From the NCBI RefSeq assembly GCF_901933205.1, contig NC_044571.1:55055994-55119993 (forward strand): 64,000 nucleotides of DNA, written 5' to 3'. Source of the DNA: Camarhynchus parvulus. Its lineage: Eukaryota > Chordata > Aves > Passeriformes > Thraupidae. The notes below the pieces were generated by a model. It worked only from the letters and a program-made list of their open reading frames with translations. It did no database searches and was not told the origin of the DNA. The position numbers were made by a program, and so were the translations under genes. How positions within the stretch are numbered: position 1 is the stretch's first letter; the number at the start of each line of letters is the position of its first letter. Positions 48,785 to 60,350 of the stretch are shown one piece after another.

Positions 48785-51329
48785 TGCTTATTTTTTGGCA
48801 TCTAAGTTTTACCAGCTATTTAGTTTTTTCAAAATATTTCTCAGCTGAGTATTTGGAAGACTGAAAGGATTGCACTGTTGACAGAATTAGTCTACATGGG
48901 CAAGTTTCTGGGTTTCTGCCCTCTAATAACATGCCCAACAAAATGAAAGTTAGATAACTGGAATGGATTCATACTACAATAAAAGATTAGTGAAGTTCTA
49001 TTAATTGAGCTTGTTTTGTCTCTCCATCCCCTCTTTCCCTCCCCAGATGAACTAATATGTTTCAACAAGGTATTAGTTCACAAAACTTTTATAAATGTCA
49101 AATAGTCTACCACTTATTAAACTTTAATTTTATGAAGCTTTACAAGTAAGGAAAAAGGGAATCTGAAAGTCCACTAGATCTTGTGAGCCATTTCAAACTT
49201 TAGTGAAATATCATTCCCAGTAACATTAAACTGCCTATTTTTTTTATTTTCCAAGCTGGAATAGGGACCAGTGGAGTTTTGAACTGTTGAAAAATAAAAA
49301 TTAAACCAAGAGGTCTGTAATTTTTTCAAAGCTATATGATTTATGATATTATAAGAAAAAAACATTTACACTCTGTGTGTCCAGTATGTTTACCTTCATT
49401 GAGGGTAGACAATGTTTCATCAAGATTTTAAAACTCATCCTACTATTAACTACTTTAATAAAATATTTTATGTTCTTTTTTGTTGCTCTTATTCTAAGGA
49501 AGTATATATGATAGAAAGAATAAGCTAATTCTAACACTTCTCAATCTTAGAGTAAAACCTCTTTTGGCCTCCAGAATTACTGATATACAGATAGATTTGA
49601 CTATTCTGAATTGCACATGTGCAGGTACATGTATTCACCCACAGTTCACAGCAAGAGCAATATGAAAGGCAGGGAAAAGAAGGGTAGCAAAGAGAAGGGA
49701 GAGACAAATGGAGTGGGATAGGGGAAGAGACAGGGGACATATTTGAAATATCTGCTCAACCTGAACACCATAGTCAGTCTTCGTGAACCACATAATGATA
49801 ATAAATTATTATATCATAAGACAAACAGGTTTAATTGCCAATATGTTTATCTCAATGGGGAATATATGCAAAATATTTTTTAAATAATGAATAATTTAAT
49901 GCTATCTTTAATAATATTTGTAATACCATATTGTCTTATGATAATGGTTGTCCTTTATTTTTTTCTACTTCTTTGTCATCTAGTAGTGAAAACGTTTGAG
50001 AAAGAGATGGAGTTAAACCCTTAACTGAATACTGGTGTCTGTATGAAGGAATACTCTTTTTGTCAGCTTTTATTATTTCATAAAACCTGGCAGAAATAAA
50101 AAATTTATACTGGGAAAATGATCTTTCCCTTTGTTTGTGAGAGAACTCTTAAAAAGGATAAGAATTTTAATAATTGTGTACAATGAATACTTCAAAATCA
50201 GTTGACTGAAAATTAGAAGGAAATAAATATTGTTCTTTTCCAATGCAACTACTCATATTAATTAAAATGTTAATTAATTAAAATATACTAATTAAAATAT
50301 ACAAAGTAGCCATATGTTCTGAGGGAAAGAAAATTTTTCTTACTTATAAAAGTCCTTCAGCATAATGATAGAAGTACACAAGTGAGATATCATCAATGTC
50401 TAAGGTCCATTGCATCAGTGAGCTTTGTCCTCTGGAGATGCACATTCAAATATAGCCTCAGGTCACATAGATAATGAATTTGGTGGTTTCATTCTGACTC
50501 ACAGTAAATACTGTACTTTAACTAAAGACAATCCACACAGTTTGTCAGAAGTAAAGAAAGATTATCAAATGAGATTGAGGTAGATTGTTTAAACTGTAAA
50601 ATAAACCTTAGAGGATTACTTCAGGCACCTCATTCCAGAACTTGACTTTTTATCAGGAGTTACTACATCAGAAGGAAAACACAAATTTTTAAATGTGTGT
50701 ATATAAATATTTATTAGAGTTTTGGAACTCCAAGGACCATTATTATTAACCACTGTAATAACTTTAAATACCAAGGCCTTCTGATTAACTATTGCTTAGT
50801 TCTTACAAAATTTTGTTAAGTCTGCTTTTACAATCTAGTTATATCTCAAAAATACCCTGAAGTAAATAATTTAAAATTAGAATTTTACAGGCAATAAATG
50901 AGAAACAATATGTAAGTATTTTTTACTATCCATTACTTTACAATTACTCATAGCTGAAATATGTGTTGTACACAAAAGATAACAGTATGAATAAATTACT
51001 GATTATACTTTTATCAGTATATAATAATAGCTTCTTTCATCATATGCCTATTAACTGTATTATTCAATTCAGAGATTGTAAAAGTTCTGCAAAATGCAGG
51101 CTTTTCTAAATATTTTATTGCTAAATCTTTTCCCTCTTCAGTTTTTCTTAACTGGTTCACCTGATCTGTAAATTAAGATAGTTTTCTTAAATTTTATTTT
51201 TAGGAAGAAAAATAGCAATGGTTGATCAAAGACTGTTAAGATTTGTAAATTATGTTTTAGCTATTATTGCTGTAATCCAGTAATCAAGAAACAATAACTG
51301 GGAATTTGTCTGTTGACAGGGGTCCTTTT

Positions 51330-51567
51330 GGTCTGGACTATCCCTTTGGTCAGTTAGGAGCAGCTGTGCCAGCTGTGTCCCCTCCCAGCTCCTTGTGCAC
51401 ACCAAGTCCCCTTGGTGGGGTGGGGTGAGAAGCAGAAAAAGCCTTGAGGCTGTGCAAACCCTGCTCAGCAACAGCTGGAACACCCTGTGCTACCAGCACT
51501 GTTTAGAGCACAAATCTAAAACACAGCCCCACACCAAGTTAACCCTGCCCTAGTCCCAGCCAGCACA
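51330..51567 (-). mobile_element. Truncated ERVL-like LTR (5' part)
   Basis: The stretch shares order and wording with the longer LTR at 59775-60350: 'TATCCCTTTGGTCAGTT', 'GCTGTGTCCCCTCCCA', 'CTGTGCAA' followed by 'CCCTGCT', and 'GCACAAATCTAAAACA' followed shortly by 'GTTAA'. It lies on the minus strand and covers only the U3-side half as I know this LTR type. It is GC-rich compared with its flanks, and no internal retroviral sequence is attached. The minus-strand frame at 51250-51483 overlaps it and is not a host gene. Confidence 0.75.
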
Positions 51568-53639
51568 AATTGCTCTGTGTGTCTTATCTGTACAAAAGGT
51601 TAGTTGTTTTTTGTGGGTAGCTGTCTTTTCCTTTTTCATTACTTTCCTTGATGATGACAATGCTGTTTTTTAGCTAGTGTAATTTTTTTTGACATCCAAG
51701 AGGAGTATTTCACTAGTGTGGAAAATACCAGTCATGGTAACTTAGAGGCTTTAACATCAGATGATTCTATGTTCACTGCTATCATATAAAATATTTCAAC
51801 AACTTAGAGAGAAATGACTATAGGAATACAGGTAAGAAAGAATTATCAAAGGAAGTCTGTCTCCACAACAATCTCTACAATCAAGTTTACCATCTCAAAA
51901 ATCACCCCATCTGCTCAGCACAATCTATCTTAATTTGTCACTTGATTAATAGCATCAAGGCACTGCCATGGCACAATACCACGCAGTCTAAAAGACAGAC
52001 AACAACTGCAGGATTTTAATAATTATAGTTTAATTTTAACATTTTCTTTACAGAGAGTGAAGGTGGAGATGATATTTTATAAATTATATTAATACGAATG
52101 ATTGATTGGATTATAAATACATTTTAAATTTTATTAATATAGGTACACAAAATGACATACAACTGAATAATGCACTGTCAATGCTGAGTTTTTTAAATAG
52201 TTTATTTATGTACCCACTTTGTTCCCTCTTAGACTAAAATGGCATTAAAAAGCTGCTTAAGAAGGTCTGCATGCAACCAACATACCACAATAGATATTTC
52301 TTGTAGTGGAATAAAAGTAAAACACACTGTCAAATTTGATTTTACTGAAATTTGCCCATTCTTTAAATCCAGACAAAAAGTAACCTTTTTTAAACACAAT
52401 CATTGTTTGAAGGTAAATGTTTAGCACTTTCTTTGCTGTAGAGGAATAATTTTATTATATGTAGTTAATTGATTGACCTTTGAAGAACTTCTAAAAAATC
52501 AATTTCAATAAATCATTTCCATTAAAATTTATGCTTACTTTATCATTGTTCAAGATATATGTTGCTGTTCTAGTTCACCTTTACTATGTAAGAACAGAGT
52601 TGAAACTTGCTCTGTGTACATCATGACATCTATCAAAGTTTTATTTTTTCCTCCATTACTAAGCTTTTCCTCCCCTCTTCTCATGTTGTTTTTCTTCTCT
52701 TAGAAATAAAAAGGTTTCTCAACTTCCTCTGCACAAAATATTCCCAGGATTTGAAGTTATTTGAATGAATGGAGATTTGGGTGCACAGAGGTGGGAAAAT
52801 CACTCTAAAAGGTATCAATTAAGTTTGAACTCAGAAATTAAATATTTCTTAGTGCCACAATTAGAAAATAAGAAAAAAAAGTCATGAAAGGAAGTATAAT
52901 AATGACTTGATAAATATATACAAGTATATGTGCATGTGCAAATATTCTGCACCTCATAAAAGTCACAAACAAATCCAAAAAGATTTCTAAGATTCCAAAT
53001 TATGGGAGTCAAAACTGAGCAGATGTCTGTGCAGGTGATTTTACTGTGCATGAACTTCATGGACAACTAATTCCTATCACTGCAGGAGCTAATTTTCCAC
53101 TTCAGGATTTTTGCTTCCAAAACTAATCTAATGGGCATATAGCCCAAGAAAACACAAAATAATATTTTTCATTATTTTTACGGATTCAAGATGTTATTCT
53201 ATGCATGAAAATAAATACCTGTTGTAAATAAGTAAATAATCTAATCAAGTCTGACAAATAACATGACCAGTAACATGATTTTCCCTATTTAATACTTATC
53301 CAATGGCTTACTAACACTTGTACAAAAACATTCTGATACAGTAAGGATTTTGTTGTCAAAAAAAATTCAAAATCTGAAAAGTGCAATGTCTGGGATTATC
53401 AACAAAGGAAGTATTGCACTATAGCAAACCAAATTGAATTGTTTTATCCATTGAAATTAATCACTTAGGGAAGAAGGATTAGGTTTAGTTCCGTGTGGGT
53501 TTTCTTGAGATTGTTTGTTTGTTTTTAACAGATTTAAAGCACTAAGTTCTTCTTTCTAAACCAGTCTGTTACCTTGATAGTTCTCAAATGCTTGATCATT
53601 TAGAACATGATTCAGGAAAACCCTGGGATTAAAGAACCA

Positions 53640-53763
53640 AAATAAAAACCAACCAAAAAAGAAACCCCCAAAAGCAACCAACCAAACAACAACAAAACAA
53701 CAAAACAAAACAAAACAAAACAAAACAAAAACAAAAAACAAACAAACAAACAAAAAAAAACCA
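53640..53763. repeat. (CAAAA)/(CAAA)n A-rich tract
   Basis: Over 120 bases made of A and C only or nearly so: CCAACCAAAA, then repeated CAAAA, then CAAA units and an A-run. The minus-strand open frame across it (53556-53843) is a Phe/Val/Cys-rich artefact. Confidence 0.9.
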
Positions 53764-54608
53764 AAATCAACCAGAATTAAATAACGTATTTTATTTTTCC
53801 CTTGGTCTTGCACTGCCATCTTAGCCATTGCAATACTTCTCATGGAAACTCTCCTTCTGACTTGTGCAGTTTGTTTTAGGTAATATATTGCAGTTACTTC
53901 TTATGGGTTTGAAAAAGCTATGGAGAATTTGGATATCTCTGAATGATAAAAATAGAAATGAGAATTTCCCATCACTGAACAATGAAGTTGCAAATCTAAA
54001 AATAGGATAAGAGAGTATTTCCATACTATTTTTTCTTCCATAAATACATGGCTATTTTATCATTACATGATCTAAATAACTTACCTAGATGCACTGATAA
54101 AGTATCAACTTTATCAACTACATTAATACCTAGAAATATCTAGAGATATCATTCTGTACATACATTTTCAAAATTTAACAATGAATTCTAACTCTAATAA
54201 ATTAATATTAAAATGAAAACACCATGAAAATTACAGAGAAAATTATTCCATTTAATCCAGAAGTGATATCTGGGTATAAATTTTCTATCATACTTTAGTT
54301 TTTTTTCATGCACCTCTCCTGTAAGTTTCAAAAAAGAAATATTGGGAGTTTGTCTGTGCTTAATGTGAAGCACTAGCAGAGAACATCAGAGGGAAAAAAT
54401 ATCTGAAGATACCAAAAGGAATATCTGAGGGAACAATTTCTTCTATCTTCAAGTTATTTCATGTTTAAAAAAAGTAGATGAAAATGCTGTTCAAAAGAGT
54501 TATTTACCATACTGAATCTGGGTGAAAAGATGTGTGAAAAGCAGCATTACTCTTTGAGATGCAATACCTTTAACTGTTTGGAAATTTTGCCTGAAAATTA
54601 TTGAGTCT

Positions 54609-54656
54609 TGCCCTAGCTCACCTACAGATTAGTTGTACCTCAAGGATGTTATACAA
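54609..54656 (+). repeat. Copy 1 of a 48-bp dispersed repeat
   Basis: Aligned without gaps to 58222-58269, 39 of 48 positions agree by my hand count, including the ten-base core TTAGTTGTAC. The two copies are about 3.6 kb apart in the same orientation. It does not match CR1 or the LTR types in this window. Confidence 0.65.
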
Positions 54657-55757
54657 GGCGAATGAATTGGCTGCTTCTAACTTATTTTGCAGTCCCTGTC
54701 CCCTCCTTTCCTCCTGAAAAAAAATGTTTCTTCTTGAAATATTTTTTTTCTCAGCCTCCGTTGAAGTTTCTAATTTTTTTCACAGAATCTTGCTTTATTT
54801 TAATCTTATTTTTAAGGTTATTCTATTCTATTTTTTTAAAGTCTTCCCTTTCCTTGCTCATTATTTTAGTCATTCTAACTCTCCCTTTTCCTTTATATTT
54901 AATGCATTGAGATTATTTCTTTCAATCTTTTTATTACTTCTGACATTTTCTTTGTTATTCACACAACACACTGTTCATTAGTTTTCTCGTTTATTTCTTG
55001 CTCACAATAAATTTATAGAAAGAGGATACATATACCTGTCAGCATAATATTAATTTTGCTTTGAACACCTCATATTTCCCCTATGTCCTCTCTCTGTCTT
55101 TCATTTTGTTCAATCAATACTGTTCTCTGCTTATTTTTTCTCCAAACTATTTTCTGATATCTTCATAAAGTTTTCTTACTAATCTTTTCTGATAGAATTC
55201 TCATAACCAGACTGCAAAATATGCCTGGGAAGGGATGTGAATGAATACAGAAAACTACACATAAAATAAATGGTTAATGCACACATATTAAAATAATCAT
55301 CAGTCTGTGCATATGAGTACCTACTAAGTTTGAAACCTGCACTTTATAGCTCATCGTTACTTTTTTTGTTTCCTCTACAAATATTTTTTGTGTCCCAGAA
55401 ATCTGCACCACTGTACAGCTGTTTTCTGTCCTCTAGTCTGTCAAAAAACTTAGGTTACATGCTTAGATCTATATCCAACCAGATTAATTCTTCCTTAAAG
55501 TTGCAATTAAAATTCTTCTGAGACCAAAAGATACAAGGTAGTATTTGCTGTAGGAAATAGCAGGGGACCTGATATTGCAAAATTTCTAGAGAGGAAACCT
55601 CCCTGTATTGTATTTAAATATTCAAATATGTTGGTATATGATGTATTAACGGTAAATAAACCAGTAAATAATAGTTTAAATTACACTTCACAAGAAGTAT
55701 GTAGACCTTTAAAAAACAATAGCAAAACCACACAGAAATTCCACAGCTTTTAGTAAT

Positions 55758-55943
55758 AAAGAGCTTTGGAAAGCTGAAATAGATTGCCTGGACAACCTGT
55801 GCAATTTCTGTCACTCAAAGTCTTCGGGAAGCAGTTTGACTCATATCTGTCAGGCATGACATTAGTGTAAATAGTCCTGCTGTAGGGCAGAGGGACAGAC
55901 TCAATGACCTCCTGTGATCCTCTATATCCTCCTCATTCTGTAA
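55758..55943 (+). mobile_element. Old CR1 LINE fragment
   Basis: Plus-strand CR1-like landmarks: 'GATTGCCTGGACAACCTGTG', 'TCATATCTGTCAGGCATGAC', 'CCTGCTGTAGGGCAGAGGGA', 'CAGACTCAATGACCTCCTGT' and an end resembling 'CTCATTCTGTAATTA'. It is more divergent than the other copies and fits a different, older CR1 subfamily. Confidence 0.75.
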
Positions 55944-58900
55944 TTAAATTCCCAGAGATCTGCTCACTCTATCCTAACATGCTCAGTTTTACTGAGTCCA
56001 GTTAAAACCAGCAGCATAGGAGGAATTTGTTGCATTGTCACAGACTATTACTAAGAATGCTAATTAAATAAAATTGATGGGGCACAGGTTCTAAGTTAAT
56101 CTATAAAGGTGCACATTACATGTCTTGCTGAAGCTTAGGTATCTTATAATCAAATGTTTATATCCATTTGATCAGAAGGAACAGACATGAAAGCATTTTT
56201 TTCATGTAGTGAATATTACATTCCCCTGTGAGAGAAAAATACTGAATCTGTTCCCTGATTTCTTTCTAAGCCCCCTGTCTTATTGCTTGGTGACTGACAA
56301 ATGGTAATACAGAGGGGTTACATATACCAGAGTGAACCAGTCTGTACAAAGGAGCATTCCAAATATCTGCTTGTTTATACAGTCAAATTGTTCAGAGTGG
56401 CCCTAGGGCAGTATATGGATGAGCAAGATAGAACTCTCCCAGACAACTTCTGAGTAAGGTCATAGCTTGGGACCAGTCCCCAAATTGAATTTGAACATTA
56501 TCCAGGCTGTAAAATCCAAACTTTCAACCACTCTCAGCTCCAGCTCTGAAAGCTTCCTTCCTCCATCAATTATATAGTGTTAATGAAATGAAATGAAAGC
56601 GAAATTAAAGCTGAGGACTCGGACAAAAGTAGGAAAAAATTGCAGCACAAAAAAGCTCACACAGTGAATATATCCTTCAGATGTGCCTAGTGGTAGAAGA
56701 TGCCTCTATTATCAAAAAATGAATTGCTTCATGTCTACATTTATGGTTTGCTTTTGTTGGAACAGATATATATGAATGATATGGAGGCCGAGTCTCATTA
56801 ACCCACAATGGGATCCAGAAACTGAAAATAAATCTATATTTACATGAGGGAGCTGGTGTAAACAGGTTCTGGAGCTGAACTCCAAGCCTTTTTACAGGCA
56901 AAAGGGAACATCTTAGACACATGAAAACAAGACTTCCCCCTTGCTCATGCAGCTAATATTTGAACAGTGTAATAGTCAATATTATCTGATTAATGTGGGA
57001 AAGCTCCACTAACAGCATGGCTAAAACTGCTACATGAGACATCCTTGTGTGTCTCCCTTTCATATGGTCCCATTCTCATCCTGCAAAAGTTCATCTGAAT
57101 CCCAGAGTTAGCAGACTTATTTTCCCCTAAGCATGATTAGGGGTGCCAGGTTGCAACTAATTAGCACCATCTTGTGGGGTTTTTTTGCTAGAAGTATATA
57201 ATGCTCATAGAGGAGGATTCATTTGGTTATGTCAGATTTTATCACACACTGTTAATTATGTTTTCTTTTACCAATCTGCTCCCTCCTTTTTGGTTACCTG
57301 CTAAAGTCTTACAGCTGCATAACAGCCTCCCCAGCCTTATTTTACAGAAAGGGCTACTGTTTGTTACAAAGCAACTGCCTGGGGGCATCAGATATTTTCC
57401 ATGTGTAGTTTTCCCAAGGCTTCATTTACAATAGTCAAGCACTAGACAATTGTTCACTTGGGACTTTTTGCAAGCTTAAACCAGCTCTGTCCAGGGAAAG
57501 ATCAAAAATATAAAGTGAGTCTCAGCACTGTCAAATCAGTAGAACATATGGGATATTATTCTAGCTGAGCCTTTATGCATCATTTCAGTCTTATATTAGA
57601 GTTTTAGCAACTATTATGTTAAAATTGAGCATAAAAAATTGTTGAGGTGATAATTTTTGTTAGAGAATTGAAAGATCATTGACATTTTGAACTATGAAGG
57701 TAAGTAGTTTTCAAGAGGTTTCTCTTGTGTGTATGTCTGTGGTACCCTCATCCCTCATGTAAAATCTGGTGCAGTGCAGTGGACAAAAAAGTGTGCAAGA
57801 TTCATGGGGCCTTGACCTGAAAAAAAGCCAGGAAAACTCAAAAACAGTCTCAGCATTTACCAAAGTCAGAGAGGAATGGGGGAATTCTGGCTTCTCTCCT
57901 TCATTCCCAGCATTACACATTTTTATTCATGCAATGATTTTTAAATGGAAAATTCAGAATTAATCTGGAACACAGACTCTGCTGTATAAAAGATAGAGAC
58001 TCTCTCAATACTGAACATTAGAAAATAGAGAAACTGCATTTTCTAAATCACCTCATCCTGATCTTGTGTGTCAAGTATACTCTGTATGCTTAACACAGAT
58101 ATGGGAAGTTAAGACTCTGTTCTTCTGTAAAAAAAGTCAGACACTGGCTCTTGCCTCTCAGACCAGGGTATGTAAATTGCCTTCTGTGTACACTGCTAGT
58201 GACAAAGCTGAGGTTATGACCTGCCCAACCTCACCTAGACATTAGTTGTACTTCAGGAATGGGATACAAACCAGATTTATTTTAGACAAAGCCATCATAA
58301 GCAATCCAAACCACAGCTATGGAATTCAGCAATATCTGAACAGTGAGGATGGTCAAGATGGAAGTACTTAAATTAATTTCTTGTAATTTTTGCTTTTGTA
58401 GAACGTGGTTTTTTGCAATGAACCAGCTTAGCTAACAAAAGTGGGAATTTAATACCTTATGCTATGTCAAAAACAAATTTGTAGACTCACAGGAAATATT
58501 TAGAAGCTATTTGGCTCTTTTGTACATCTAAACAGTTCTACTTCTCTTTTTTTAAAAAAATAATATTTACTAGCTAATTCTAAAAAACCCATCATATAAT
58601 ATTAAAGCCTACATTTAGTAGCAGAAACTCTCCACTGTGTCTGCTGTAATTTTTTCCTTTTATGTACATATGTGGTGTAACTGGCCTAATTATCATAGCG
58701 ATGTTATTTATCCTCTCTTCCAACAATCTTTGACCCAAGAGAAAAGTTTAGAGTTCAAAAGAAAGTCTAACCTAAAACATATGCATATTTCTAATGTAAG
58801 AAATAAATAAAATACATAAAATTAAATGAATAGTTTAATAGGAAGCAAAATAATTGAGTTTTAACTCATCAGATAAAGAAATGTCTTTGCAGCTTAAGGC

Positions 58901-59774
58901 TTTCTTAGTGTGATATTTTTGTGTGTATCATCACATGGGGATGACATAGATAAGAAATTGACATAAATGAGAAACAAAGTTCAGCAGTTCAATGCAAGAT
59001 TTTTAAAAAGGACTTTTTGACAAATGCAATTATGAGTACTAAATATATTAAATGTAATTGAGACTTTAGCTAATCAACACAATTCAAAATTATACTGAAT
59101 TGTTTGCAGCTTTTAAGATCAGAAATTGCTAGCTCATATAAGGAGGGTTCAATGTTGTATTGTCACAGTGCAAATGGAATTTATTTAAAAATTTCCTGAG
59201 TGTTAACATTGCTTGATGAAAGTGATGATGCATAGTATTGTCTTCAAAAAATTATTTGCATTTTTCCCTTCACTTAAAAGTGCTTCACTTCTCTTGTCAA
59301 TTATCATTTTTGATTGAAATTTATCAAAGGAGGAAGAAAATATTTCAACTGAATATTAGTTCTTACTAAAATAATGTCATAATTTTTTTTACAGAATTTA
59401 GTTTTTTAATTAGAAGTATATAATGCCAGGTAATGTGTCTCAGGTTATCTTCACAGGGTTTACCAACAAGATACCAGATCTACAGAAAATCTGCCCGTTC
59501 CTGTAGCAGCATTGGAATCCAGTTATGATCCGCTCATTCATTCTCCCACCAGCTGGATCAGGGGAAAAATGATTGCTGTAGAGAAAGAAGAAAAAAGCAT
59601 AGAGAAACATTTTAAATTTATATGATCAATTTGATCACCTCAAGCTAAACCTACTGCTAAAATAAATATGTCACCTCTCATTTTCAAAAACAAAGGCAAG
59701 AAAAGCTCTGTCTGGATGCTGGTTTTGGAAATGAAGAAATTAAAGAGAATACTTTAGTCTGATGTCTGGATATC
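55944..59774. other. AT-rich non-coding DNA
   Basis: No repeat family or gene recognised. 56240-57150 is somewhat richer in G+C than average and has no identifiable repeat. A 7-bp-stem hairpin (CCCCTAA-GCATGA-TTAGGGG) lies at 57124-57143, and an isolated donor-like AAG|GTAAGT at 57697-57705. Copy 2 of the 48-bp dispersed repeat is at 58222-58269. Confidence 0.45.
58222..58269 (+). repeat. Copy 2 of a 48-bp dispersed repeat
   Basis: Partner of 54609-54656, in the same orientation and about 80 percent identical by hand alignment. The flanks of the two copies do not align obviously, so only this core is shared. Confidence 0.65.
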
Positions 59775-60350
59775 TATCTTGGTTTAACTCCAGCCAGCAA
59801 CCAAGAACCACACAACCACTCATTCGCTGCACCACCTGAGGGTTTAAGGGGAGAACCAGGAGAGTAAAAGTCAGAAAACCCATGTGTTGAGGTAATGTCA
59901 GCTCAATAGGGAAAACAAAGTTGTGTGCACAAGCAAAGCAAAACAAGGAATTAATTCACTACTTCCCCTGGGCAACAGGGGTTCAGCCATCTCCAAGAGA
60001 GCAGGGTCCCATCATGCATAGCAATGACTTAGGAAGACCAGCATGATCAACAACATTCTATCTCCTTCTTCTCCTCTATATAATGAGCATGACACCATAT
60101 TTTCATATCCCTTTGGTCAGTTTGGGCCACCTGTCCTGGCTGTGTCCCCTCCCAACCTTCCACACACCCAGGTTCCTTGCCAGCGTGGCAGTTAAAAAAA
60201 ACAGAACAGGCCCTGGCTCTGTGCAAGCCCTGCTAGCAATGACAAAAATATCTCTATATTATCAACCCTGTGTTCAGCACAAATCTAAAACATAGTCCTA
60301 TACCAGGCACTGTGAAGAAAGTTAACTTTAGCCCAGATGAAAGCAGAACA
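59775..60350 (-). mobile_element. Solo LTR of an avian ERVL-like retrovirus
   Basis: On the plus strand it runs from TATCTTGGTTTAACTCCAGC to TTTAGCCCAGATGAAAGCAG and AACA, which is the reverse complement of an avian ERVL-type LTR as I know it (TGT...CA-type ends, here mutated). A TATA-like ATTATATAGAG is read on the minus strand at 60075-60085. No gag, pol or env-like sequence adjoins it, so it is a solo LTR left by recombination. I see no clear target-site duplication (flanks ATATC and CCCTT), consistent with age. A shorter relative is at 51330-51567. Open frames inside are not genes. Confidence 0.82.

Larger units (their letters stand above)
43486..51329. other. AT-rich non-coding DNA
   Basis: No repeat family was recognised over about 7.8 kb. 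It holds a short TAGA array (43627-43643), an A-rich CAAA tract (46779-46828), a C11 run (47222-47232), two notable stem-loops (46275-46315, 48720-48784) and exon-like candidates (45436 onward and 48154-48215). The 87-codon frame at 45436-45699 follows a good pyrimidine tract and AG but has no domain. Confidence 0.5.
51568..55757. other. AT-rich non-coding DNA
   Basis: No gene or transposon family recognised. It contains the long CAAAA-rich tract at 53640-53763 and, at 54609-54656, one copy of a 48-bp dispersed repeat whose partner is at 58222-58269. The overlapping frames at 54662-54981 are Phe/Leu/Ser-rich products of a T-rich stretch. Confidence 0.5.

Noticed and set aside
53556..53843. 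Phe/Val/Cys-rich 'membrane protein' frame, minus strand
   Set aside because: Produced by the CAAAA-rich tract read in reverse.
57697..57705. AAG|GTAAGT splice-donor match
   Set aside because: The only nearby acceptor would give a 30-40 bp exon with no other support.
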